DNA of 64,000 nt from Juglans regia (Eukaryota; Streptophyta; Magnoliopsida; Fagales; Juglandaceae): contig NC_049910.1 of the NCBI RefSeq assembly GCF_001411555.2, forward strand, positions 33,953,250 to 34,017,249. The letters are read 5' to 3'. The notes under the pieces were generated by a model. That model had not been told where the DNA came from. It saw only the letters and a list, made by a program, of their open reading frames with translations, and made no database searches. This document shows positions 52,501 to 62,820 of this stretch, piece after piece. Positions within the stretch are counted from its first letter, which is position 1, and the number at the start of each line of letters is the position of its first letter. Made by a program: the position numbers and the translations under genes.

Positions 52501-55500
52501 GAAACCCACAGGTGAGTCATTCACCAAGATAGAGAATCGAAACTGAAGATATGCAAAATTCTACCCCATTTCTGCCATTTCCCCCCAAAGCCACATCTTG
52601 CAAATAGATGAAGTAAGAACTACCAATTGACATGTTCATATACTTTCTCCATGTCTAATTTGCAAAGCAATCTGGGTTCTCTAGATTTAAGTCGTTCGTC
52701 CAAAACTTCATTTGCAATAAGGACCGACTAACTTTAATTTTGGTTATATCCGGAGTCATTGTTAGAGCGTGACCTTTATTCGGTGTCAAGGTTTTAACCT
52801 ATAATCATGGGTTAATGTTAAATATGCATATTTGAACGAGTGTGAGTGCATGATCGACTGTAATCCTTCTATGTTTATATGAAGTGGGGAAAAAAGGATT
52901 TGAACTTTGTTTGCACCATGGGAGGAATAAGTCGATAAGTTTTGGTTTGAAAATTTGAGAATAATGTGATAGTACGCTAAATTAAGGGATTTAAATATGT
53001 GCTGGTGCCATTTAAAAGTGCTTGTGTTTGCCATAGTCTGCATTTTTTCTTTTGCAATAATAATGTCATGCACTCACTATAGTTTTTCAACAACATGAGT
53101 AGGTGTATCTTATCTTATATACTGTTTGGATTTGGATTATAACAAATCTCATTGTTAAAGGAATATGTTTCTGTATTCAGGGTACAATACGGGATGCTAT
53201 AGAAGATACTCTTATGTGGCCTGCTCGAAAAGTTATACCTATCTTGCCTGGGGATTATAGGTAGGCCTACATATGGACAAGGATATGAGTTGAACTTTTA
53301 GCAATTGCTTTTATTCTTGTACTTAGCTGGGCTTCATATTGCATACAATTTGTGCAATGAATATATATGCTGATGCTTGTAGTTGTTTAGTCTTCACGCA
53401 CGCACAGGTGATACTGGAGGTGATCCTTGCTCATCGATGATCACTGTTCCCATTGATCACTGTGTCGACATACATGCAATTAAGTCACCAAATGAAGATG
53501 TTAAGAGGGAGAGAGGAGAGGTGTTCTTTGCTCATTGGTTATTGTCAAGTTACACCAAGTTACACATACATTAGGTAGCTAAATTAAGCTGGAGGGGCAG
53601 AGGTGTGGTGGTCTCTGCACATTGATTCATTGTGTGATTGCATTTGGTTTAGCAGTTGGTTTTTTTGTTGTTTAGTGACCTGGAGTTGAGGCCTGTGGGG
53701 ATATTAGAGGTGAAGCTTGTGCAAGCAAAGGAGCTAACAAATAAAGATATCATTGGCAAGTCGGATCCCTATGCTGAATTATATGTACGGCCTTTACGTG
53801 ACAGGATAAAAACTAGCAAAATAATTGTAAGTTGTTCTACTTTTCCTTTATTTCTGTTTTCTCACCTGGGTTTTGAAGAAATCCTATGTTGTTGCTTCAG
53901 AACAATGATCTAAACCCAATCTGGAACGAACACTATGAATTTATTGTTGAAGATGCATCCACTCAACATTTGGTGGTGAAAGTTTACGATGATGAGGGGG
54001 TTCAAACATCTGAGCTCATTGGGTGTGCTCACATACGACTAAGTGAACTTCAGCCTGGTAAAGTGAAGGATGTGTGGCTGAAGCTTGTTAAAGATTTGGA
54101 GGTCCATAGAGACAATAAAAACAGGGGGCAGGTGAGAAGATAAATCCTTTCTTTTGATCATTATGTTTGTTTTTGATAAGTAATAAAAGATTTTATTCCT
54201 AAGAAATAAGCATAAGCCTAAGTACACAGGACGTATATAAAGGGAATACTTACTACTTTCCAAAAACAAAAAGAAAACTAAAACAGATTCTGGAAATTAT
54301 CTTCCAATACAAAAGCTTTAGCCCACAAACTCAAAGTACTAAAGAAAGAATCCCTAAGTTCTCCCAATGAACATTCTTTGTCTTTGAAGCATCTCCTATT
54401 CCTTTCAAGCCATATGCACCACATGAGACAAGAAGGAATCATCTTCCAAACACAAACCACATTCTTGCAACCCTTCAAACCCTTCCACCCTACCAATAAA
54501 TCCACCACTTCCTTGGGCATTACCCAAAGTAAACCAGTCCGATTCAAAACCTCATTCCACAAAAACCTGGCCACTTCACAATGAAGAAAGAGGTGATTAA
54601 CAGATTCCCCATCCTTCTTGCACATGACACACCAATCAGCAATGCACATACCTCTTCTTCTAAGATTTTCAGTTGTCAACACTTTTCCCAAGGATACCAC
54701 CTAACAGACAAAAGCAACCTTGGAAGGAACTTTCACTTTCCCTATGTTTTTCCAGGGAAATTCACAACTCCTGTGACTGGTTAATATTCTGTAAAAAAGG
54801 AGACTGAGAACTTAGAATTTCCTGCAGGAATCCACAGCATGCTGTCCTCCCTACCTAGCATCAACTTTGAACTGTAATGTCTTTCCAGAAAAGCCTTAAC
54901 ATCATCCACTTCCCAGTCATTAACATCCTTGATAAAGATAACATTCCACTGAATATTATTGTCAATGCAACAGAAAGACTTTCCTACAGCTGCATTTTGA
55001 TCCCTTGCAATTCTGAAAGGAGAGGGAAAGTCCAGCTCAAGTTAAGAATCCCCACACCACAAGTCATGCCAGAAAAGTCTCCTCTTCCCATCTCCCACCT
55101 TCAATCTAATATGATTTGAAAAAAACCCCCATCCTTTTCTAATGAACTTCTACATACTCACCCCGTACGCACCACTAGTATCTTTATTTTTCGGTTGGCA
55201 ATTATTTGTTATACCACTTTGAGAGATTGCAGTTTCTGTCCGCCACCCGTGCTATATTAAATAACCTACAATGTTTTATGTTCTTCTTCTTAAAAGAAGG
55301 TTACTTCCCTTGTCAAAAAACTAAAAAAGGTTACTTCCTGCATCCACACTGTAAGTGCTTTCTGGGATGGATGATAATCTTGCCAAACTGTCTTCTAGTC
55401 CTAGCAATAAATTCTTGAAAAACCCATAGCTTGTCAAATGTTGGAAACATATCCAAATGGAAACCTGCTTGGTTGCCTCGAGGGTGATTATTTCTAAAAT

Positions 55501-57517
55501 GATTGTGTTGGGGTTGACCGCTCAAGGCTTTAATATAATCACTAATGGAATTGGCTCAACCTGGGATGGCAGAAGTACCCAAAATGCTATGAGTCCACTG
55601 GTTGGTTTGAGTTGGCTGAGGATGAGATTTATAAGATTGCATCTTGTCCCATTCATGCTAATTTCTTCATTGTTTTTTCTTTCCTTCTCTAACATCCATT
55701 TCCCCTTCACCCCTCAAAAAAAAAAAAAATAGAAAAAAAAAAAAAAAGAACACCCACCCCTCTTTATCTGGTTGAGAATAGTCCGCTGATATTAATTTAA
55801 ACTTCTTTTTGCCGTAGAGGCTTCATTAATATTCTCTTTAAGTTTTATTTTATTTTATATATATTTTTTTATTGAGGCCTAAGATATTACTCTTTATTGT
55901 TTTCCTTCTTCCTACTGGGGTGATTTCTCGTGTACAATATATATGCCTAGTGTCCCTTTGGACTTTTAAAAAAATCAGCTGGCTTTTACTTATATAAAAA
56001 AGAAAGTTTGGTTGGCTTTAGCATAACAAAAATCGACCAACTTTATAAAGTGTCAAAGAAGTATTTTGTATATTGTCTGGAAATAAATTGTCTAAATAAA
56101 AAAGCCAATCATGGTTTGACCAACAGTGCCATCCCTGTGAGGTTTCAAAGATGAAAGCTTCTTATCTCTAGAAGATTCTTTGTAGCCACACTCTCACTTT
56201 CTCTGTCTAAAATCCTAGAAACCAACCTTCATGATCTATACATTTGACTACTTTGTGTGCATAGTGGGGTCCATCTTTAACTCAGTTGGTCCCTTTTGTT
56301 GTAGGAGAATTATTGATTGAGAAATAATATTTGCAGTCCTATGATGTGCAAGCCATCTGCGCACTCCTTTTGAAAAAAATGGATAAATCTGGAATCCATA
56401 TGAAAAACCATTTTTTAATAGTAGACCCTACTATTTTTTAAAGGGAGTGGGCGGGGCTTGCACACTATATGACTATATCTAACATTACTCTATATTTATG
56501 TTAATCATATTAACTTTCTTCTTTGTGCTTTAGGTGCATTTGGAACTTTTATACTGTCCTATTGGGATGGGAAATGGATATTCCAACCCTTTTGCCCCAG
56601 ATCTTTCAATGACCTCATTAGAGAGGTTTCTCAAAAGTGGGGTGAATGGAACAGAAGCTATTGAAAATGAGAGAGGAGTCATACAGAAGAAAAAGGAGGT
56701 TATTGTTAGAGGCGTTCTTTCTGTTACTGTGATATCTGCTGAAGAGTTGCCAGCGGTGGATCTATTGGGGAAGGCGGATCCCTATGTTGTAATCACTTTG
56801 AAGAAATCAGAAATGAGAAACAAAACTCGGGTAACACCTTGGTTGCCCATTTTATCTTCCTTCACTTGTTTCCTTTATGTTTTTCCCTTGGGCATTTGTT
56901 TAGCGTCTTTAGTGGAATCCTGGCCCCTTGGTCCATTCTAGTCTTAGATTCTTGTGAACAGAGTAGAGTCATCTCTAGTTACACGGCATTAGATTCACTT
57001 ACAAGTTCCTTTGTTTCTCAGGTTGTGAATGAGAGCTTGAATCCAGTTTGGAATCAAACTTTTGACTTTGTTGTTGAGGATGGATTACACGATATGTTAA
57101 TTCTCGAAGTCTGGGACCACGACACATTTGGAAAGGTATAGATTTTCTGCAACTATCATTATTTTTACATTTTTGTATAATTTTTCCATCAAGATACTCT
57201 GAATCCATAGTTCTAACTGGTTGATTTCCTACATTAAGCAACGTGGAATGTTAAAAAATAAAAAAGCGTTGTTGGCTCTGGGTTTTGTTTGGTGTCAACT
57301 GTGGAAATCCTACCTAAACAGATGGGTGGGTATAGATGCTTTTGCTTATTGCGGCTTTTATAATGTGCAGGATTATATGGGGAGATGCATCTTGACACTA
57401 ACTAGGGCTATATTGGAAGGGGAATTCAAAGAGTGCTTCCAGTTAGATGAAGCCAAATCAGGAAAACTGAACTTGCATCTCAAGTGGATGCCACAGCCAG
57501 TTTACCGTGATTCTTGA
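45431..57517 (+). CDS. Synaptotagmin-4/5 type SMP-C2 protein, 12 exons, 566 aa
   Basis: A tail-anchor-like ER membrane protein expected to tether membranes and move lipids at ER contact sites. Exons: 45431-45640, 45742-45792, 45875-45995, 46355-46476, 47704-47805, 48306-48380, 53181-53260, 53676-53826, 53901-54131, 56534-56830, 57022-57135, 57371-57517; 1701 nt in frame. The N-terminus is a membrane segment ([20 protein letters not shown]). The SMP domain covers about residues 65-245 ([29 protein letters not shown]). C2A (about 255-375) has [11 protein letters not shown] and [11 protein letters not shown]2B (about 430-545) has [21 protein letters not shown] and VWDHD, so most calcium-site acidic residues are kept. 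Exons 2-12 have GT-AG borders. After exon 1 the expected donor AAG|GTGAGC reads AAG|TTGAGC, so normal splicing is doubtful. Introns 6 and 9 are enlarged by inserted fragments. Closest to Arabidopsis SYT4/SYT5 by motif order. Confidence 0.88.
49103..49236 (-). pseudogene. PDK1 kinase exon-1 fragment inside SYT intron 6
   Basis: Read on the minus strand: [16 protein letters not shown], then [20 protein letters not shown] and GSYSK, ending exactly at a GT donor (AAG|GTTTAT at 49103/49102). This is the N-terminal region and ATP-loop start of plant 3-phosphoinositide-dependent kinase 1. The frame has a TAG stop at 49229-49231, where the family continues upstream, so the start region is lost. Intron-like sequence follows the donor instead of exon 2, so the copy came from genomic DNA, not from mRNA. 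It cannot make a kinase. Confidence 0.75.
49636..50022 (+). pseudogene. N-terminal fragment of an unknown plant membrane protein
   Basis: Opens [18 protein letters not shown], then a proline/serine-rich linker and one hydrophobic helix ([19 protein letters not shown]) followed by [14 protein letters not shown]. This layout recalls the N-terminus of membrane-anchored MYB proteins, but I hold that loosely. After about residue 70 the sequence turns into unrelated text and stops, as if the first exon ran into an intron. It lies head-to-head with the PDK1 fragment, about 400 bp apart, with an (AG)n tract at about 49469-49508 between them. It is probably part of the same captured segment. Confidence 0.4.
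50684..52735 (-). mobile_element. 5'-truncated LINE in SYT intron 6
   Basis: The lower end is a T-run followed by ATAGGTAATCAAGAAATTTT, a LINE 3' tail seen from the opposite strand. Going up the minus strand there is a zinc-binding C-terminal part ([20 protein letters not shown]), a linker region near 51260-51830, and reverse transcriptase with [14 protein letters not shown] (about 52330-52375) and [15 protein letters not shown] (about 52620-52670). Stops and frameshifts split it into short frames, so it is dead. The endonuclease domain is missing. Confidence 0.8.
54165..55140 (-). mobile_element. LINE 3' fragment in SYT intron 9
   Basis: The tail GATAAGTAATAAAAGATTTT sits at the lower end. 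The minus strand reads the LINE C-terminal zinc-binding region: [54 protein letters not shown]. Upstream (to about 55140) are remnants of the preceding linker, such as [15 protein letters not shown]. The catalytic reverse transcriptase core is absent. It is a different copy from the one at 50.7 kb. Confidence 0.75.
55141..56533. other. Remainder of SYT intron 9
   Basis: Non-coding. Contains an A-rich run at about 55716-55746 and several T- or A-rich patches. No gene, repeat with clear ends or RNA gene was recognised. Confidence 0.4.
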
Positions 57518-57781
57518 GTGCTTCTTTTCAGCAGCTGATGGCAAGACAATTAAATCAAAGAGAATGTACCACCTGCTCCATGTATACCAAGAACACTGCT
57601 AACATCGACACTGACACTGACATCGACACCGATACGAACTAAACTATTAATAAACCTTGCACCATATATGTAATAGTTGAATGTACAAAATCTCGTAGCA
57701 TAAGCTATATGTAAACTACTTATCAAAAAGGCTCGTTGTACACTAGTGAGGTTTTGAAGAAAACACAAGTAGACTCATGGA

Positions 57782-57787
57782 AATAAA
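57782..57787 (+). terminator. Candidate poly(A) signal of the synaptotagmin gene
   Basis: AATAAA 265 nt after the stop codon. The remaining 57788-58255 is AT-rich with an (AC)n/(TA)n tract near 58192-58222 and leads into the 3' side of the RLP gene. Confidence 0.35.
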
Positions 57788-58255
57788 ATGACTAGAGCAC
57801 TAGCATTGGTTTCTCTATTATATGCATATTCAAAATCACATATTTGAAAGATTGATTTTGCATATCAAGAAAAACTCCCACATTAGATTATGCATTTTTA
57901 AACCAAATGAAAAAATATATTTTTTTATTTTTTATTTGTTTCCAAATTATTTTTTTATATATATTTTACAATTAGCATCCTTTTGTATGATCAACTTAAT
58001 ACAAATTTTATGTATCAAAATCATTAATATAAATTCTACAAAATTGATTTTAATAGATAGGGGAGAGAAAAAAATAGTAAAATAATGTTTGAAAAGTAAT
58101 TAGTATTTTTTCAAATTTAAAAAAACAATATTCATAGCTATACATAAATTTGTATCCGATGGATGGATACAATTACAATCCTAGAAGCCAGCACACACAC
58201 ACATATATATATATATATATTAAATATATTACTTAATTCATTCTCGTGTTTGTTG

Positions 58256-61078
58256 CTACTTCTTAATTCTAAAGGTATTTACAAACCAATCTTGCTTCCT
58301 TGCAATCACCCATTGTCCAATAACAATTCCTATTACAAATCCACACCCGTACCCGATCGCAACTACTTTCCACCCAAATTCAAATGGAGACACTAAACCT
58401 TGATTTCCTTCATATGGAGGTTTAGGCAATGAATCTCCGCATGCTTTTGACAATGGCATTCCACACAATCCTGGGTTACCATTGAAAGAACTGTTTGGAA
58501 ACCTCTCAAATTGACTTCCATGTGGTATGGGACCTGTGAGACAATTGTTGAACACTTCAAAAATTTCCAGGAAAGTGAGTTGGGCGAGTTGTGGGGGTAT
58601 TTCTCCAAACAACTTATTTTGAGAAAGATCCAATGATTCTAGACCTGTCAAGTTCGCCAACGATGATGGGATACGACCGGAGAGAGCATTGTTGGAGAAA
58701 TTGAGAATGTGTAGTCCTTTTAGGTTTCCCACTACTTCTGGAATTTCTCCTTCAAATTTGTTGCATGATAAATCAATGACTATGAGTTCATCTTGGATCT
58801 TCTCATACTCCAACTCTATGCCCTTGGTTGTTAGTGAAATTGAGTAAAGGATGCCAGAATTGTAATCCCTCATGTATTGAAACTCTTTTGCACCAAATAA
58901 TTTCATGGTGTTCCACTGTTGGAAGCATTTTGCGGGCAAATCTCCAGAGAAATTGTTGTGGGAGAGATCGATGATATGCAAGTTGGAGAGTGTGCAATTG
59001 ATTTGGATATTTCTTATTGCACCGTAAAATCCATTAGAGCGAAGAATGAAAATCTTCAGCTCGGGAAGAGTTCCTAACCATAAGGGAAAGGTATCATGGA
59101 TCTTATTGTAACCAACATCAAGATACACTAACTCCTTACAATTGGCCAATGATCTTGGGAGCCGACCTTGTAATTGGTTGTGATTCAAGTCGATAATACT
59201 TAAGCTGCACCCTTTTGCCCATGCATCTGGGATGGTTCCACCGATGTTATTGCTTCGTAGTTCGAGTGTTGTCAAAGACTGGCTTAAGTTGCAGAAACAT
59301 GGGTGTAGCTTGCCGCTCAAATTGTTATAGGACAAATCAAGCACATAAAGTGAACTCAGATTGCAAAACAACGGTGAAATTTCTCCCGTAAATGCATTTT
59401 TACTGACTTGATAAATTAGGACAGATGGTGGTGGAATCGGGAGAGATCCTTGCAAGCTGTTGTTCTCAAGGTCCAACATTCGTAGATTAGGCCAGGGAAG
59501 AACATCTCGAGAATCTTCAAAGCCTGTGAGAAAGTTGTTGGAAAGATATAAATATTCAATAGATGGTGGAATTTGAGAAATCGGGAACGATCCTTGCAGC
59601 CTGTTATTTTCAAGGTCCAACATTCGTAGATTAGGCCAGGGAAGAACATCTCGAGAATTTTCAAAGCCTGTGAGAAGGTTGTTGGAAAGAACTAAATCTT
59701 GAATAGATGGTGGAATTTGAGAAATCGGGAACAATCCTTGCAGCCTGTTATTTTCAAGGTCCAACAATTGTAGATTAGGCCAGGGAAGAACATCTCGAGA
59801 ATTTTTAAAGCCTGTGAGAAGGTTGTTGGAAAGATATAACTCTTGAATAGATGGTGGAATTTGAGAAATCGGGAACGATCCTTGCAGCCTGTTATTTTCA
59901 AGGTCCAACCTTAGTAGATTAGGCCAGGGAAGAACATCTCGAGAATTTTCAAAACCTGTGAGAAGGTTGTAAGAAAGATATAAATCTTGAAGGTTTTCTT
60001 TACTTGCATTAAACATCCATTTGGGTATTATACCTTGAATATTGTTTTCTGATAAATCTAGCTGCACAAGTTTGTTTTGGTTTCGTAGGAAATTTGGGAA
60101 CTTTGTTAAGTTGAGAGAAGACAATCCTAGATATTGTAAATGTGGAAAAGTGTGATTAGAGCTGGCTTTGGTGAGGCATGAAGAATTATCAAACGAGTTC
60201 CCTATGAGGTCCAGAATAGTGAGCTGGGTAAGGTTCCAGAGAGAATTTGGGATCGATCCAGAGAAGCTTGTGTAAGAAAGCGATAAAGCTTGAAGGACAT
60301 TGCTGGAATGAAATTCGGGCAACTGACCAGTGAGATCTTCATTGGTTCCTATCCAAAGGTCCCGTAGTTGCGGTAGCTGAAATATTCTAGTTGGAAACTC
60401 CCCGTACAATCCACAACCTTCTAGCTTTAGAGTCTTCAAAGAAGAAGAATTTGCCAAGCTTTCAGGTACTATGGACGATATCATGACTCCACTAAGAACA
60501 ATCTCTTCGAGGCGGGTTAGGTTTTGGACTAACCTTGTGAGACTTCCAATAATTAAATTAGAATTGGAAGATAGATCGAGAGACGACAACTTGGAGAGAT
60601 GTGAAACTTCGGAGGGGACTTCTTCTGAAATATAAGAGTGGCTGAGATTAAGATATGTTAGCCATGAAAGATTTCCAATTGTAGATGGGATTTTTGAGTA
60701 ATTGAAGTCATTTAAAGCGAGATTAAGGCTCCGAAGATGAGAAAGGCGGAAGAGGCTACTGTTGGAGTTGATAGAACCATAGAGACAGCTGTCACTAAGG
60801 TCAAGGCCAATAACATGACCTGTGTGGGGGTCGCACTCAACCCCATCCCATGAGCAGCAATCTGATCTACCATGCTCTGCTTCTACCCTCCATGATGTAG
60901 CCTTGGGATAGCAAGACGGAAAAGTATCATTGTTTATGATAAAGCTATCCTTGAATTGCATAAGAGCTAAGCTCTCATCTTGATGACAAAATGGCTGCGG
61001 AGAAGACAAAGAGGCTGTGAGTAAAAGAAGGAACAACACTAAGAGATCAGAGAAGAGAAAGCGGAAACATGTAGGCAT
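58256..61078 (-). CDS. Leucine-rich repeat receptor-like protein, single exon, 940 aa
   Basis: A cell-surface receptor without kinase domain, of the Cf/RLP class that usually works with the SOBIR1 and BAK1 kinases in immunity; the ligand is unknown. The sequence shows a signal peptide (FLFSDLLVLFLLLLTASLSS), an LRR N-cap with SDCCSWDGVECDPHTGHVIG, then a long run of about 24-residue LRRs of the plant extracellular type. Near residue 720-770 is the non-LRR island (TTKGIELEYEKIQDELIVID at its end). The last LRRs (LESLDLSQNKLFGEIPPQLA) and C-cap (NPGLCGMPLSKAC) follow. The transmembrane helix is VVAIGYGCGFVIGIVIGQWV with GxxxG-type spacing, and a 15-residue basic tail ends it. Residues about 363-551 are a fourfold repeat of 48 residues. 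No intron is needed. Many N-x-S/T sites are visible. Confidence 0.93.
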   Translation of the reverse strand: MPTCFRFLFSDLLVLFLLLLTASLSSPQPFCHQDESLALMQFKDSFIINNDTFPSCYPKATSWRVEAEHGRSDCCSWDGVECDPHTGHVIGLDLSDSCLYGSINSNSSLFRLSHLRSLNLALNDFNYSKIPSTIGNLSWLTYLNLSHSYISEEVPSEVSHLSKLSSLDLSSNSNLIIGSLTRLVQNLTRLEEIVLSGVMISSIVPESLANSSSLKTLKLEGCGLYGEFPTRIFQLPQLRDLWIGTNEDLTGQLPEFHSSNVLQALSLSYTSFSGSIPNSLWNLTQLTILDLIGNSFDNSSCLTKASSNHTFPHLQYLGLSSLNLTKFPNFLRNQNKLVQLDLSENNIQGIIPKWMFNASKENLQDLYLSYNLLTGFENSRDVLPWPNLLRLDLENNRLQGSFPISQIPPSIQELYLSNNLLTGFKNSRDVLPWPNLQLLDLENNRLQGLFPISQIPPSIQDLVLSNNLLTGFENSRDVLPWPNLRMLDLENNRLQGSFPISQIPPSIEYLYLSNNFLTGFEDSRDVLPWPNLRMLDLENNSLQGSLPIPPPSVLIYQVSKNAFTGEISPLFCNLSSLYVLDLSYNNLSGKLHPCFCNLSQSLTTLELRSNNIGGTIPDAWAKGCSLSIIDLNHNQLQGRLPRSLANCKELVYLDVGYNKIHDTFPLWLGTLPELKIFILRSNGFYGAIRNIQINCTLSNLHIIDLSHNNFSGDLPAKCFQQWNTMKLFGAKEFQYMRDYNSGILYSISLTTKGIELEYEKIQDELIVIDLSCNKFEGEIPEVVGNLKGLHILNFSNNALSGRIPSSLANLTGLESLDLSQNKLFGEIPPQLAQLTFLEIFEVFNNCLTGPIPHGSQFERFPNSSFNGNPGLCGMPLSKACGDSLPKPPYEGNQGLVSPFEFGWKVVAIGYGCGFVIGIVIGQWVIARKQDWFVNTFRIKK
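59425..59990 (-). repeat. Four tandem 144-bp units coding paired LRRs
   Basis: The word GGCCAGGGAAGAACATCTCG recurs at 59490, 59634, 59778 and 59922, exactly 144 bp apart each time. Each unit codes 48 residues, two LRRs, with the pattern LYLSNNLLTGFENSRDVLPW followed by PNLRMLDLENNRLQGSFPIS. The units differ by only a few bases. The first (lowest) unit diverges at its C-terminal side. Confidence 0.9.
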
Positions 61079-61144
61079 GGTTTCGGACTAATAATGTTTT
61101 AAGAGTGTTGATGAGATAGTGAGAGAAGAAGAAGCGAAGGGCTC

Positions 61145-61156
61145 TTTATTTATATA
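61145..61156 (-). promoter_or_regulatory. TATA box of the RLP gene
   Basis: On the minus strand this reads TATATAAATAAA, ending about 67 nt before the RLP start codon. That leaves a short leader, typical of intronless RLP genes. The segment above it to about 61570 is non-coding, with a (TA)n tract at about 61361-61380. Confidence 0.6.
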
Positions 61157-61574
61157 GTAATTAGCAGTGCTCAAGCAAGCAATGAAGCAAGTACTGGAGT
61201 AGTGGGTAGGAAACTTTATAATTAATTTGTTGTGGAAAAGAAAGGAAACTTGAAGACTGAAGTCAAGGAATAGCTAGCTAGCTAGAGTCTGATAATCATT
61301 TTAATTTTTTATTTAATTCTGATCTTGATTTAATAGCGGTGGATGGAAAAAGCATTTTCTTATATATATATATATATATAGTTTGGATATACTGACTTCT
61401 TGGTTTCGTTAATACCGACGAGATCTTATATTTTCATTTGTTTTGAAATGAAAACGGCCTTTTTGTGTGGAGATCAGCTTAATAATTTTGATTCATTTTA
61501 AATTTCTTGTGTTTTTAAAACAATATTTAGTTTTTTTCAAGCCATGCATTTAAAATGTTCTTAATTAGAACTTC

Positions 61575-62820
61575 TTTGCGAAGGTCTTTTACAAAACAAT
61601 CATGCTGCTTTTCCTTGCGGTCGCCCTTTGTCCAATGACAAGTCCTATTATGAACGCACATGATCCATAGCCAATCACAACTACTTAATTTCCAACAAAA
61701 CTTAAACGGAGACAGTGGTAAGTAAGGCCCGGTTTGGATACATAGTTAGGATAAGATATTTTAAATAGTAGTGATATTTTTTGAGTTAAGATGAGATTAT
61801 ATAATTTATAAAATAATATACGTTTGTTTAGTGAGATGAAATGAGATAGTTTTAACTTTTTAGAATTTGATAAAGGAAAATATTAAAACCACAACTTGGT
61901 ATTCCCAACTAAGATCTTGACTGGATTTTTATTTTTATTTTACTTAATCATTAAGTTAGTAGTTTTTATTGATGTTGTGATTTAAAAAAAATATTTAAAA
62001 ATGATAAAACAAATGCATGAAAAAAGAGAAATAAATAAAATAAATAATAACACTTTGATAAAGGGATCCAGTCAGATCCTCCATGTGTGGGTGTAGAATA
62101 ACACTTTGATAAAGGGGTGGGTCCCACTAATGATTGAGTAATAGTTATGAATATATTAATAAAAAATAATATTTACGAGTAATTAAAAATTCTATAATAA
62201 ATAAGATATCATGGGAGACATGTAATAACTAACAAAGAGATTCCAATGTCTCTTCCAAGACCCACTAAAAGAGATTTAAACAAGAAAAATTATCAACTTA
62301 CAATTTAATATGCCGACAAGAAGACGAAAAGACTTGGAAATTACTTGATAACTACTTGTTGTGGAGAAGAAAGGAAAGAAACATACAACTACTCACGTGT
62401 GAGATATTTTTAAACATACAACTACTCACGTGTGATAAGTACAAGAAGATTCTTAAACAAGTTGTCAGGAAAGTAAGTTGGGTTAGTAGTGAGATATTTT
62501 TCCAAACAATTTGTTTTGAGAAAGTTCTAATAATTCTATTTCTATCAAGCTCTCCAACATTAATGATGGAATATAACCGGACCAACAATATTGTTGGAAA
62601 AAATGAGAATGTGTAGTCAAATAGATGGTGATGGAAATTGGGAGAGAGAGGTCTTTGCATGCAATTATTCTCAAGGTCTAATTCTTGTAGATAAGGTTTG
62701 GGAATAACTATCTCGAGAATTTTCAAATTTCGTGTGAAATGTGTTAGAAAGATATAAACCCCAAATAGACGGTAGAATTAGAGGAATCGTCCATAGAGTC
62801 AAAAGACGCTTATTTTCCTT
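61575..62820 (-). pseudogene. Degraded RLP paralogue with internal insertion
   Basis: Pieces match the neighbouring RLP in order on the minus strand. 62626-62820 resembles the double-LRR unit (PYLQELDLENNCMQ). About 62460-62625 resembles the last LRRs (ELSQNKLFGKIS, TQLTFLTTCL, as in LDLSQNKLFGEI and AQLTFLEIF). 61575-61715 resembles the end of the gene: SPFKFCWK, then after a frameshift VVVIGYG and IIGLVIGQ, as in SPFEFGWKVVAIGYG and VIGIVIGQ. The 5' part and most LRRs are absent, several frames are broken, and about 600 bp of other DNA including a MITE separates the tail from the LRR part. Confidence 0.75.
61731..61870. mobile_element. MITE, GTTTGG/GAGATGAG family, inside the RLP pseudogene
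   Basis: Starts GGTTTGGATACATAGTTAGG and contains ATAAGATATT, GATGAGATTATATAATTTAT and GAGATGAAATGAGATAG, matching other family copies. The right end is unclear. It interrupts the pseudogene between its LRR part and its membrane-tail part. Confidence 0.5.

Noticed and set aside
59416..59901. Alternative-frame ORFs with repeated KILEMFFPGLIYE-type sequence
   Set aside because: They are frame shadows of the fourfold 144-bp repeat in the RLP gene.
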